Source of the DNA: Maniola hyperantus
Taxonomy: Eukaryota > Arthropoda > Insecta > Lepidoptera > Nymphalidae
Length of the DNA stretch: 64,000 nucleotides
Direction: 5' to 3'
NCBI RefSeq assembly: GCF_902806685.2
Contig: NC_048539.1
Coordinates: 14,176,378-14,240,377, forward strand
Positions within the stretch are counted from its first letter, which is position 1, and every line of letters begins with the position of its first letter. A program made the position numbers and the translations under genes. Under the pieces are notes generated by a model that was not told the origin of the DNA, searched no databases, and saw only the letters and a list, made by a program, of their open reading frames with translations. This document shows positions 47,301 to 58,592 of this stretch, one piece after another.

Positions 47301-50300
47301 AAGAGGAAACATTTGAAAACCGTGAATTTGTGGTTACGTTACAAAAAAAATATTAAATTGTGATCATGAACTAATAATTAGTGTTTTCAATTTTCAAAGT
47401 AAGATAACTATATCAAGTGGGGTATCATATGAAAGGGCTTCACTTGTGCATTCTAAAACAGATTTTTATTTATTTTTATACATCATTGTTTTTGGTCTAT
47501 CGTGCAAAATGTCGAAAAAATAAGACTGCAGTACGGAACCCTCAGTGCGCGAGCCTGACTCACACTTCCCCGTTTTTTTTAGCCTTTTCCACTTTATCTC
47601 GGAGTTAGGACATCCTTTTATGTTTTGGCCAGTAGATTAGCCATTTTTCAGGATTTTCTTTGAATATAACCAGGATTTTCTCTTGAAGGTGGTCTACCTT
47701 ATGGATGGTAATGTCTTTACTTAGATGCATTTGAAACCAGTCAGGGTCTAAATAACGTATATTTTACGATTAGTGCGATACAGTGTTTGTTGGTGTAGTT
47801 TGAATGTTTTTGGTTAATGCAACAGAAATAAAAATAAATAGGTAGAGCGTTACTAAATTAATACAATATAGTTCCTAACTTCAGCATTAATGTATGAATT
47901 AATAATTTTTTTTCTTTTTTTTTTATCTTTTTTTGAAAAGAATATTAGCCATGTTAAATGACTAATATTCCCCTTTCCTCTCCAATTAAGCGTGAAAAGC
48001 TTTTGCTAGGAGTAGGTACGACAATAGTGCAACGGGCGGGGTTTGAACCGTCGACCTTTCGGTTTCAGTCCACTCCTTTACTTTTTTTTTTTTTTTTTTT
48101 AAGAATATTAGCCATATTAAATGACTAATATCCCCCTTTCCTCTCCAATTAAGCGTCAGGCTTGTGCTAGGAGTAGGTACGACAATAGTGCAACGGGCGG
48201 GATTTGAACCGTCGACCTTTCGGTTTTCAGTCCACTCCTATACCGGTTGAGCTATTGAGGCTCAAATTGTAAGTACATATTGGAGATTTAAGAAACAAAA
48301 ACTAAAATTATTTACTTTGATCGAAAGATATAGAATAGCAAAAATATTATGTCGTATCTAAAAGTTACGATGTGGTTAACAGTAAATTATTTCCGTGACC
48401 TTGCTACACAATAAATGATTTGTAATGTCTCGAACACTCAGTCAACGACGCGACGTTATTTAACGGAGCCATTTTATGGCGCATAATCGCTTTGTTAAAT
48501 ATTAATTTATTACGTTAATCTATCTATCAACGCACAGCTCAAACTACTGGTCGGATCGGCCGAAAAGGCATGCAAATGCATCCAATCAATCATAACAATT
48601 GAGATTGTCATAATGATTGGTGCAGGTTTTACGAAATCGACCTACCTACTGATTATTATTTGCAGCAATATGACAACTGCACGAAATATTAAAAAAGTTA
48701 AATACCTACTGCAACCCAAATTAATAAAGTAGCAACAAAAGCGTGTTCTTATCGCCCCATACATGTAGAGCGAGCGAAAGTAGTACCAATGAGTGGTCAG
48801 CCTTGGTACGCAACTGTCCGGTTGATAGTGCTGTCAGATTACATGTTAGATACTCTTGTATCTGTTAAGTTTTTATGTAACTTTAGTGCTTTAACCACAA
48901 CCACATGGTATTATAAGTCACGCAAATTGCTAATGCGCGTGACCGCCGTTTTAGGGACGTCTGCACTAGACTGAAGTTTGGAGCCGATGTTATATTTTTA
49001 TTTCGGCTGACGTCAAAATGACGTCATTTCGATGTTAATGGGACATGGTTCTAGCGCAATAGCAATTTGCGGGACTTATAGGTATAAAGCTTTTGCATTG
49101 TCATCATAATATCTATAGTGTGGATTCTTGAAATCAATGTCTGAAATGTTATGACTCAAAACATAGTTTGCAAACAGATTTGTAACTTAGGGACTATAAT
49201 AGCTATCTGCATGCCAAATTTCAGCCCGATTCGTCCAGTAGTTTGAGCTGTGCGTTGATTTTGGTTTATCCTGGATTTTGTGTAACAAGCCTTAGTTTTC
49301 AGCCGAGATGAAAAACATGCATATACTCGCAATGTTCTAGAATCCAGGAAATAAATAAAAGTGAACATTAGTCCATTCATATCAATTTCACAATGTACAC
49401 AAATAGAACGTAGGTTACAACGAAATCGTCACCAACTTTTAGTTTCGAAATAAAGCACCAGTTTAACAAGTATCAATGAACTTATTATTTTGAAAGGACT
49501 ATTTCTCAACAGTTTAATGAAATTGCTGTTATCCAGTTGCAGGATTTCAACACTGGTTTAACATTCATGTTTCCGCCTTCAATTCACCGAAAACTGTTTA
49601 GGAGACAGAATAAGATAATTTCGGATTATTGCAATATTGCTAGTAAAGAAAAAGCTATGTAATTTATTTATATATGGAACTTATAATATGTGTATAATCA
49701 TTGGTGCGATATTTAAAAAAAAAAAAAGAATAGCGAGCAAACGAATAAAGTGGTTCGGGTCACCTGAACCTGATGTTATGTGATAAGCGCCGCCCATGAA
49801 TATTTGCAGTACCAGTTTTACCAGATTTACAGATTAAGAGATAGTATTTTACTTAACTAGATGATTTAGGTTTTTTTAAATCCGTGGGAATTCTTTAATT
49901 TTCCGGGATAAAAAGTAGCCTATGTCCTTCCTCGGGATGTACCTAAGCTAACTCTGTATTAAACTTCAATAAAATCGGTTAAACAGTTGGGCCGTGAAAA
50001 GCTTAGCAGACAGACAGACACACTTTTACATTTATGATATTTTGTCAAAATTGTTAGTTTCTTTCTTTTATAAAGTGTTAATGAAAATATAGTACTTAGA
50101 GCTCTTTTATTTTAAAATAAAACAAATCAAACAATTATATTTTATTATATAACAATAAAACAATTATTTATTGATGCAAATTAATATCTGAGTACCTAAA
50201 TTCAAAATTGAATAAAATTTCAGACTCCAAATAAGATATTTTCAAGTAATTAAGTAATGCTTAAAAGGCACCTAATATTATTTATGTATGTACAATATTA

Positions 50301-53300
50301 ATTACACATAAATGAAAGTGTGTCAATCGCAGATTAATTTTTTAACATTTCAAGGTATTTATTAAAAATATTCATACAGTAGAGAACCGACGTTGTGCCT
50401 AACATGGTCCACATAACTGTAGTTAATAATAATGTATTTATCATGAGATTGAGTATATTTTCAAGTTTTGAATAGGTAAATAAACAGGCATAGAAAGAAC
50501 ATGAATCGAAATAAAAGAACTTTCTCTAAAACTAATAGGTACATAATATTTGAACTTGTACATAGATTGACGCACGTTTGACACAGTCAAAGGCTTTTAT
50601 GTCGAACAAAGATATTCGATAACAAGATTGCACAAGCGCGGAAGACGTAGAGAAACCTGTTTGCATCTCGTAAAGTTATGTAATGATGCCGGGCACCGGT
50701 GATGCCTCGGAAATGTCCATTATCCTAGATTATACTAAAATAACCATACCTATACAACTGAGGCCACTAAAAGGTGTGTGGGAATTCATTTCCACACTCT
50801 GCAACCTTTTAGTGCATATTATGGACTACCGTATGCTCGCAACTTCGTCCGCGTGGACCACACAAATTTCAAACCCCTATTTCACCCCCTTAGGGGCTGA
50901 ATTTTCAAAAATCCTTTCTTAGATGTCATAATAGCTATTTACATGCCAAATTTCAGCCCAATCCGTCCAGTAGTTTGAGCTGTGCGTTGATAGATCAGTC
51001 AGTCAGTCACTTTTTCCTTTTATATGTATATTCAGATATCTCAAAATTTACAAATGATCTTTATACTTGGACCTACCCAATTAATTTGTGCTATCCTTAT
51101 CTTTCAATCAAAAGATGTGTAACTTAAAAAATCTTACCTGTACAGTATATTTCAGTGTTTTGATTTGACTTAGGGAAAACAACCTTGGCTAATTTGTTGA
51201 GATCACGTGAATATTCTCTATTAGTGACTTTTGATTCTTTCAATATGGATGAGTCAAAGAATTTACTCTTAACTACCTAGATAAATTAATATACACCTAT
51301 TTAATTGCTATATATAGGGTGTGCGGGGCGTCCCCACCTCGATTGCTATCTCAAACTGTCGCGTACTATAAATTCTTTGTTTTAATATGTAGAATCTTCT
51401 AATACAATAATTACATAAGATAGTAAACACAATGCAAATGAGAAGGTAAATCACGTAATTTATAATGATTCAACTCTGCACAATGGGAAGTAAACATCAT
51501 TTGTTATTCTAGACGAATAGTACGGAGAAAGCTTTGTTTATATTCTCAAAAAGAAAGATGCTATAACAATGAAGATGTTACGAACGTTATGCGCTTTAGG
51601 AAATTGCAAAGTGATTTTTTACAAACTTTGCTTATCTCACAAAAGAAAGTAATGTACATACGCCTTTAGAATGAATTTTCGGCTTTGTAGAGCGTTGTCT
51701 CTGTCACTCATACCTATATGACGTTTTGTCGGTCTCAATGACATGGACAACGCCCTACAAATCTGCTATCTCAAATGTTGATGTGCATTACTTTCTACCG
51801 CGTACTGTAGTTCTACTGAATTTAGGTAAATATTTACTTATAAACTTTATGATTTTTTTATTTTTTTATTCAGATACAAGTTAGCCCTTGACTGAAATCT
51901 CACCTGGTGGTAAGTGATGATGCAGTCTAAGATGATAGCGGGCTAACCTGGAAGGGGTATGGCAGTTTTTATTAAACCCATACCCCTGATATGTTCAAAA
52001 TGTACAAAAATAAATAAATTGTATTTTATGTAACTCTGATAGATTTTAAACAATGGCTTAAACTTTTCTCATTCTGAGAGGAGACTCATACTCAGTAGTA
52101 GTTCAGCGATGGATTGAGAATTGAGATAATGATGATGAAATAGTTTCATTAACAGCTAAGTATTTCTATAATTCTTATGAATAAGATTTTACCAGTATTA
52201 CAGTTTTTTTAATAAATACCTAGCTTCTTACTTTGTAATTTTTTTGAACTGTTTTGAGAGCGTATTTAAATAGATTAAGATGAGAAAAATATTTCTAAAA
52301 CCTACTAGATTTCTCTTTTGTCTTCTTAAATATTTTTTTGAAATCCTCATGGGTTATTTAAAATCCTAAAATCTACGCGGATGAAGTCGCGGAAAGAGCT
52401 AACTAAATTATAATCATGTAAAGCTATTATTAATTAACGTACAATTTTACGTTAAACGTATTTATTTGTAAGCAAATATTAGAGTGTAATAATAGGAATC
52501 TTAAAAAATCGCGCGCGTTGAACTCTTTTGTATGGAAAATATACAATGGTTGTATTTTCCACGCTACGCTACACTTTGAACATTGTAATCAGTCAATGCT
52601 AATAGATTTATTCGCTACTAGCTTATGCCCACGACTTTGTCCATGTGGACTACACAAATTTCAAACCCTTATTTCACCCCCTTAGGGATTGAATTTTCAA
52701 ACATCCTTTCTTAGCGGATGTCTACGTCATAATAGCTATCTGAAATCTGAATGCCATATTTCAGCCACCCAGTAGGTAGTAGTTTCAGTATCTAGTCCAT
52801 ATCCTCGTAATTATTTTTGCAATACAATAAGTAGTACCTAAGTACGGCAAGTTTAAAGGAAACAAACCTTACCGTGCAACATAATTAACTTTTGTGAAAG
52901 TTTTGATATTTAACTAAATAATTGCATTTTTACACAATTACGACTTACGACCCACATACACAATCAATTAAAAGTTTGAGGTTAAAGTACCTAATGATTA
53001 ATGACAAATAAAAAGCCTTTCTATCCTAAATTAGGCCATAATATGTTGACCGTATTTTGGTCAACTTTTTGTATTTCCCTAATACCTTGTAGGCAAAAAT
53101 TTGACCACAAAATTGTCTTCTGTAACTGTATCGACCTTTAGGGTCATACTTATTATATAGGGAAGGCATGACGTATTGGTATAGTTAGAAAGTACTTCCT
53201 ACTTTTAGTTACTGTACGTACAGATATCTGGTTCTCTCTTAACCTCTTAATATTTTAATTATAGCCAGGAACCACAACCAATCCCAAAACACAATATTGA

Positions 53301-56300
53301 CAGCTGCATAAAATATACTGTAAGATCTTTGAATTTAGGTACCTACTTGGAGTGACCTATTGAAGTTCGTTAACCTAATTTCACAATTTTTTTATAGTTA
53401 TGTCTTTTTATATTATAATTCTTGTTACAAATATTATTTTTAACCGGTCAACTACTTGGACAGGTGAGGTGAGGGCCTTGGGTATGAACAATTCCGGCCC
53501 CCTTTCCAATTAGTTGGGCAACACGAAGGAAATTATTAGCTGAGTTTACAATGAATTAAATACAATCCAAACGCAACAAAATTCTATGATCGATATTGTG
53601 TGGACCAGCATCCTGAAAATAATAATAAGAACGCGCTGTAAGTACAATGATTTTAAAATCTATGGAAAGTCTTCTTTCGGAATTAAAAGTATCTAACTTA
53701 CATTCTGTATCTAGTAATTAGTTAGTATGCAAGTTATCTTGTGTGCCAATTTATTTAAACATGGTTCAGTGGTTGATCCATGAAAAGATATTTCACAGAT
53801 CTAGAGCTAGACTGTCAAGCAGAGGTACCTTCACATGTTTACTATAGACTAGCTTATGTCCGCGTGAACTACATAAATTTCAAACCCCATTTAACGCACT
53901 TAAGGGTAGAATTTCAAAAAATCCATTCTTGTTGGATACCCCCTTTTTATAATGAACACACCCTCCAAATTTCATGTTTCTAGGACCAGTGGTTTAGGCT
54001 GTCCGTTGATGTAAGTCAGCCAGGACTTGGAATTTTATATATGCAGATAAGAAAAATCAATTACACTAAGGATCAAAACTTTACTAAATAGTCTGAGAGC
54101 ACATCCAGGTTTAAACAGCAACGAGCTATTAATATGGAAACAGTTTAGTAAAACCTAAGTTTCAAAACTATATTTTGTAATTTAACCTTAAAAATGCCTG
54201 TCACTGAAATGAAGTGTTGTAAAAAGCATTGTTTTAACCAAGCCTTAGTAAACATTGTTTCATTGAAGTAAGTAATTGTCCTAGAAATCGAAGGAAGTAA
54301 TTAGTTTCAAGTACTTTATAAGTAATTTATTTTCATTATTAAGATTATTAGTAGTAGACGGGAAACAGAAAATTATAGAGTAAGTTAAGAAGATCATTAA
54401 AGTTAGATTAAGTTTGGTAGGTAATCGTATTAATTGATGAATGTAATCAAATAATGTAATTGTTTAAAGAAACCCTTGACTGGTATATCTGGTGGTAAGT
54501 GACGATGCAGTCAAAGATGGAAGCGGGATAACCTGGAAGGTGTATGGCACTAATCGGCTTTTACGTGGCATATTATCGGTATACTAAAATTGCTATAAAA
54601 TATAAAGTAGAGGAGTAACTAACAACTCACTCATCTCAAAAGACCTAAAGTGAGTGAACTCTGAAATTATAAATTTCCCTCAACTTGAGCCTCAATAGCT
54701 CAACCGGTATAGGAGTGGACTGAAAACCGAAAGGTCGACGGTTCAAACCCTGCCCGTTGCACTATTGTCGTACCTACTCCTAGCACAAGCTTGACGCTTA
54801 ATTGGAGAGGAAAGGGGAATATTAGTCATTTAAAAAATGGCTAATATTCTTTAAAAAAAAAACCCCCTGCCAAAAATTGAATTTGAGACCTCTTATTTAT
54901 AAGACCACATGCTTAACACTGCGCTCAAAACTAAGACAATACTAAGTATCATATCAAACAGGATTTTTAAGACCCGATTCTAAATGATGAAAATTAGTAA
55001 ATAATATAATGTAATGAAATCTTTGATAAAATATTTTTTACAGGTGTGGCTTTAAATAAGTATACGCAATCTAAGTTAGCCATTTGTTGCGCCCGTGCAC
55101 CAATCAGTTATTTAATATGCTAGACCCTTTCCAATCTTGGGCAACCAACGTCGAAGGATATAATTTCAGTGTTTGCAAAAAACTTTATGTTCGCGTTTGA
55201 ATGACTTCAATATTTCAATGTCAAATTTTTCTTAAAACTGAACAAATGGATATAAAATTGGAACAACAATTTGTTGATTGAAAGATAATCTTACATAGAT
55301 AGATAGAGGAATATTATTATAGAACAAAAGAAATAAGGAATGGTTTGATCTATAAACCATACATACTTACCAAGTTAACGAAATAATTAAAAAATAGGTA
55401 GTAAAAAATTTGCTCAATAAGACAATATTTCTGTGCACAGCTATAGCTTTAATTGTAAAGTTAGGAAACGTGTCACTGGAAAATGACAGATTAACTTCAA
55501 ATCTCAAGTTCTTGTCCTCATTTATTTTAGCCTTGGTCACAACTGATTAATTATTTTGTGTACAACATATTGGATAGTTATCATAGTCACGTCACATACG
55601 CCCTACAGGTCCATACAAATTAATAAAATCGCGTAGTAAAAATCAGTAAATGGCTATTTTGAAAACAAATAAGAATGCGTGCTTTTGTATATTAAATGGC
55701 ATTTAATATGCTACCATCCAGTTTTTAATCTAGTAATACGGGTTTAAATGTTATATAAAACCGATTAAATACTAGTTATACGTAAGTATATGTAATATAT
55801 TATATTGACGTTGCGCGGCAAAAAGAATAAAATAGTTTTTAGCCTCGAAGTAAATCAATTGGTGATCTAATCGTCATCAAAAATGTACGTTAAAGGTCAA
55901 AAGAATTATTAATTAAAGTTATTAATGTACTGATAGGTTACATGTGTATAAATATGTCATTTGTCTTAATATACTAAAAGTTGAGATAAATGTACAGCTA
56001 AACAGCAGAAATAAAAAAATGGTGAAAAGGAGTATCATCTAGTCTTGCTACTCTTAAAAACCTACTTAAATACAACCCTTAAAATATTTTTAGAGAGTTT
56101 AAGATATTCCCTAAAGGATATTTCAAGTGTTTACGATTTTAAAACTAAGTTACTACGTATTTACTGAGTAGGTAATTATGATGAAGTATGAGATAATAGA
56201 GCTAGTAAAAATAACTCAAGCTAAACAATCTAAGACGTAATTATGATTGAATTACGAGCAAAATTTTTCAATGATTATGAAGGATGTAAATTTTTTTAAG

Positions 56301-56571
56301 TTATTACCACTTTATATCGTCATTAAACATCAGGGCCTCTAACAACTTGAATGTAGTTTTCACGCAGGATGAGGGTTCTGAATTAAATGGAGCGACTGCG
56401 TGACCTTTACTAATTAGAAAAATCTTTTAAGACATTTAACCGTGTTTATACTTTTAACCGTGACAACTCGGTGGAGGTTAAGATTAGGGTAGGTTGTTAA
56501 TATAAAAGTAGGAATAAATTCTTACCATAAGCAATGCAGAGGGTTAAAATCGTCAATGCACTATAGGTCAT
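41370..56571 (-). CDS. Peritrophin-A-like CPAP3 protein (three CBM14 domains)
   Basis: Five exons in transcript order: 56571-56526, 44860-44802, 44289-44127, 43540-43346, 41590-41370. Phases 1, 0, 1, 1 match and give 227 residues. MTYSALTILTLCIAYAHA is the signal peptide; the 46-nt first exon is separated by an 11,665-bp intron, and I accept it because its phase and the join to HAGILLQNAPACPEQYGVQ make a perfect signal/mature border. CBM14 domains: Cys 28-83, 98-151 and 161-224. Landmarks: DQFFLCTNGTLTVETCENG, DERIHGCNWPD, AVVGFKCPSKV. It strongly resembles Drosophila Peritrophin-A (CG17058), from memory; the CPAP3 subgroup letter is uncertain. It is a secreted chitin-binding matrix protein. 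Unlike its neighbours it ends right after the last domain (HCAHA) with no extra tail exon. The obst-A-like gene follows on the same strand, as I recall for the fly pair. Confidence 0.88.
41690..41880 (+). repeat. Helitron-like element, GGGATAAAAAGTAGCC family
   Basis: AATGCGAAAGTGTGTTTGTT at the left to AAATCCACGCTGGCAAAGTC and CTAGT at the right; internal GCAACGGAGCAACGGATTGA. Lies 100 bp from the last exon of the Peritrophin-A-like gene. Confidence 0.7.
42554..42778 (-). repeat. Helitron-like element, GGGATAAAAAGTAGCC family
   Basis: TATTAGCTGATTACCGCGAA at the left, GATTTTCCGGGATAAAAAGT, GTCGTGATTGAAGGACAAAC, and TTAATAAGATTATTAGTATG at the right. Confidence 0.72.
45153..45364 (-). repeat. 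Helitron-like (GACT)n element
   Basis: GACTGCGTGGACTACACAAA, CCCCTTTAGGGCGTGAATTT, CAGTCAGTCAGTCACC and CTTTTATATATTTAGAT. The CTAG end is degraded. Confidence 0.72.
45690..45900 (-). repeat. Helitron-like element, GGGATAAAAAGTAGCC family
   Basis: ACTAGCTGATGCCCGCGACT start, CTCCGTTGCAACGTGATTGA, ACACTTTCGTATTTATAATA end. Followed by a SINE fragment at 45940-46148. Confidence 0.75.
45940..46148 (+). repeat. tRNA-derived SINE, 3' part
   Basis: AAGCAAATATCACTTGCTAC, GAGAGTTCTCCATAATGTTC, CATTCTGAGAGGAGACCC, GGCGATGGGTTGTTGATG; copy of the 32096 SINE without its tRNA-like head. Confidence 0.75.
47122..47578 (-). repeat. dispersed 0.45-kb repeat (CCGGCCAAGTGCGAGTC family), inverted
   Basis: ATTTTTAGGGGTCCGTACCT start, GTCT microsatellite, CCGTTGACCTAGAATCATG, GCGAGCCTGACTCACACTTC end. 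Confidence 0.78.
47925..48265 (-). repeat. two tandem tRNA-derived SINE copies
   Basis: 47925-48080 lacks the outer part of its head; 48085-48265 is complete to GAGCTATTGAGGCTC. Both have AAGAATATTAGCCAT, TCCAATTAAGCGT, GGTACGACAATAGTGCAACG and a B box GTTTGAACCG or GATTTGAACCG. They are in the same orientation, joined at a poly-T run. Confidence 0.8.
49857..50040 (-). repeat. Helitron-like element, GGGATAAAAAGTAGCC family, partial
   Basis: AACTAGATGATTTAGGTTTT, TTTTCCGGGATAAAAAGTAG, CTTAGCAGACAGACAGACAC. Part of the CCCGCGACTTCG end is missing. Confidence 0.65.
50826..51036 (-). repeat. Helitron-like (GACT)n element
   Basis: CTACCGTATGCTCGCAACTT, CACCCCCTTAGGGGCTGAAT, CAGTCAGTCAC, CTTTTATATGTATATTCAGA. 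Microsatellite reduced. Confidence 0.72.
51643..51808. mobile_element. fold-back MITE, family copy 2
   Basis: AGAAAGTAATGTACATACGC at the left and GTGCATTACTTTCTACCGCG at the right, inner GAGCGTTGTCTCTGTC facing GACATGGACAACGCCC. Same family as 3891 and 57955. Confidence 0.75.
51858..52000 (-). repeat. tRNA-like SINE (GGCGCAATGG family), 3' part
   Basis: TTTTTATTCAGATACAAGTT, CACCTGGTGGTAAGTGATGA, TTATTAAACCCATACCCC; reverse of the 57463 SINE. Confidence 0.7.
52617..52793 (-). repeat. Helitron-like (GACT)n element, truncated
   Basis: ACTAGCTTATGCCCACGACT start and the body to CCATATTTCAGCCACCCAGT. The microsatellite end is missing. Confidence 0.7.
53848..54047 (-). repeat. Helitron-like (GACT)n element, diverged
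   Basis: ACTAGCTTATGTCCGCGTGA start, AATTTCAAACCCCATTTAAC, GGTTTAGGCTGTCCGTTGAT, TTTTATATATGCAGAT end. Microsatellite reduced to one GTCAG. Confidence 0.65.
54690..54855 (+). repeat. tRNA-derived SINE, full-length
   Basis: GAGCCTCAATAGCTCAACCG head, GGTCGACGGTTCAAACCC B box, CACTATTGTCGTACCTACTC body, GGCTAATATTCTTTAAAAAA tail. Other copies: 28585, 47925 and 48085. Confidence 0.82.
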
Positions 56572-56745
56572 GTTGTCTGTACGTTGCGACGTCCGCGCGT
56601 GTTACTTGGCCCGGCAGCACTGGCGCGTGCGCAGACAACGGCCACAGCTACCACCATCGGCGCGGTATGTGTAGTGCTTGTGGGATTTTCTTTTCAATAC
56701 ATGCTGCACCGAATTCGCAGTTTCAGTTTCATAAATATAATCAGT

Positions 56746-56966
56746 ATTACCCTTATTACAAATGGGAGAGTTTGTTTGTTTGTTAGTTTATTGGTTTGTT
56801 GGTTTGTCTTTCAAGCACGTCGCAACGGATTGACGTGATTTTTTTCATGGGTATAGAAAAAGACCTGGAGAGTGAGATAGGCTACTTTTTATCCCGGAAA
56901 ATCAAAGCGTTCCCCCGTGATTTTTAAAACCTAATTCCACGCGGACGAAGTCGCGGGCATCAGCTA
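56746..56966 (+). repeat. Helitron-like element, GGGATAAAAAGTAGCC family
   Basis: TTACAAATGGGAGAGTTTG, CTACTTTTTATCCCGG, CTAATTCCACGCGGACGAAG and GCGGGCATCAGCTAG before T. The inverted-sense 3' hairpin CGCGGACGAAGTCGCG is perfect apart from one bulge. Confidence 0.75.
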
Positions 56967-57462
56967 GTCGTTTGATATTTACAAAAATGCGTTTTAAACA
57001 ATTAAATTAAATATCAGTTGCTTTGACGCAGAAGGAAAAAACATTGTGAGAAAACTTGCATGCCTGAGAGTTCTTTATAGCGTTTTCAAAGGAGTGTGAA
57101 GTCTGCCATACGCACTTGGCCCGGGTGGTGGACCATGACCAAAAACTTTTCATAGAGCCTGAGAGCTAGAGACCCTTGCTCTGTAGTGAGCTGGCGATGG
57201 GTTGATGATGATTGGAATCACGACAACAGCTATACATTTACAAACAACTAGTTATACATAATTACAGACAATTATGATACAGTGGGGTTTGATTTGTCGG
57301 ATTCGTCTACTCTCTGACGATTAATCTATTGAAAATTGTAAAAAAATTACTTATAAAAATTATTGTACAAGTATTCCACCTATCGTCGTTAGTATCGTAC
57401 AATATGTACTCATGGGTCAATTGTTGTATCCCCAAGTTGTAACAACACCTAGGTACATTTAG

Positions 57463-57772
57463 ATGACCTCTCTGGCGCAGTGGTAAGTGCTGTGGTCTAA
57501 TTAGTGGGAGGGTGTGGAATTTTATAATTTTTAAATGTCTGGTCTGGTCTGGTGGGAGGTTTGGGCCGTGGCTAGTTACCACCCTACCGGCAAAGCCGTG
57601 CCGCCAAGCGATTTAGCATTCCAGTACGATGCCATGTCGAAACAAAAGGGACATGGGTTTAATAAAAACTGCCATACCCCTTCCGAGTTAGCCCGCTTCC
57701 ATCTTAAACTGCATCATCACTTACCACCAGGTGAGATTGCAGTCAAGGGCTCACTTTTATCTGAATGAAAAA
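57463..57772 (+). repeat. tRNA-like SINE (GGCGCAATGG family), near full-length
   Basis: CCTCTCTGGCGCAGTGGTAA head, ATGTCTGGTCTGGTCTGGTG, CCGTGGCTAGTTACCACCCT, GGTGAGATTGCAGTCAAGGG, then an A-rich end. The B-box part is shortened. Diverged relatives: 33060, 54470, 58158. Confidence 0.75.
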
Positions 57773-57954
57773 ACATTTTCACTGTTTCTGAAACAACTGA
57801 ACGTAGTTATGAAAAGCGGGCTCGTACTATAAATACAGCACCGGAGTTTGAATTATTAACTATTACGAAAACGGGCATACACCTCGCGGCGTGCTTTGTG
57901 TGACAATATCTCATTGATTCTGTCTCACTAGAATGGACATGACAGAATAAGTGC

Positions 57955-58140
57955 GTAATACGCGGCAGATAATAATATACATCAACCTTTAGAATGAGAT
58001 TTTGGCTTTGTAGTGCGTTATCTCTGTCACTCATACCTATGTGAGGTTTTGTTGGTTTCAACGACAGAGACAATGCTCTACAAAACCGCTACTTATCTCT
58101 TTTTCTGTAGGTCGATGTACATTATTTTCTTCCACGTACT
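57955..58140. mobile_element. fold-back MITE, family copy 3
   Basis: GCGTAATACGCGGCAGATAA at the left and GATGTACATTATTTTCTTCC at the right; inner TGTAGTGCGTTATCTCTGTC and GACAGAGACAATGCTCTACA face each other. Confidence 0.78.
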
Positions 58141-58435
58141 TTAGTTAGTTTTGCACTTCGCTGGCGCAGTGGTGAGTGGATGTTATACATGTGGGAGGTG
58201 CAAGTTTCGATTCCCGGCAGAGGTAATTTGGGACTGTAATTTCTGAATTGTCTCTGGTTGAACCCCAATTCGCTCCGTAGCACGACTTTGCTGATAGGGT
58301 GTTAATTAACTGATCACGGCCTATAGTATAGGGGTCTTCGGTCGTGGTTGGTAACCACCCAAGCGATTTACAATGCCGCGTAGAGTTGTCATTTACCACC
58401 AAGTAAGATCGCAATCAAAGAAATTTTCATAGAAT

Positions 58436-58592
58436 TTTCAAAAATCCTTTATTAGCGCATGTTTACATATTAACACTTAGCTGTCTGCATGCCAAATTTC
58501 AGCCCGATCCGTCCAGTTGTATTAATAAATCAGTCAGTCAGTCAGTCAGTCAGTCAATCAGTCAATCAGCTTTTCCTTTTTTATATATAGAT
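58436..58592 (-). repeat. Helitron-like (GACT)n element, truncated
   Basis: AAAAATCCTTTATTAGCGCA to six TCAG/TCAA units, GCTTTTCCTTTTTTATATAT and AGAT. The CTAG side is missing. Confidence 0.68.

Larger units (their letters stand above)
44861..56525. other. 11.7-kb first intron of the Peritrophin-A-like gene
   Basis: No exon on either strand could be supported. It holds Helitron-like copies (45153, 45690, 48520, 49190, 49857, 50826, 52617, 53848), the 0.4-kb family (47122), paired SINEs (47925-48265), a SINE at 54690, a MITE at 51643 and long AT-rich stretches (54900-56500) with no clear structure. Large first introns often carry enhancers; nothing here shows that directly. Confidence 0.7.

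Noticed and set aside
57807..58414. two ORFs on the - strand near 58 kb
   Set aside because: They lie over the MITE at 57955 and a SINE at 58158 and are translations of repeat DNA.
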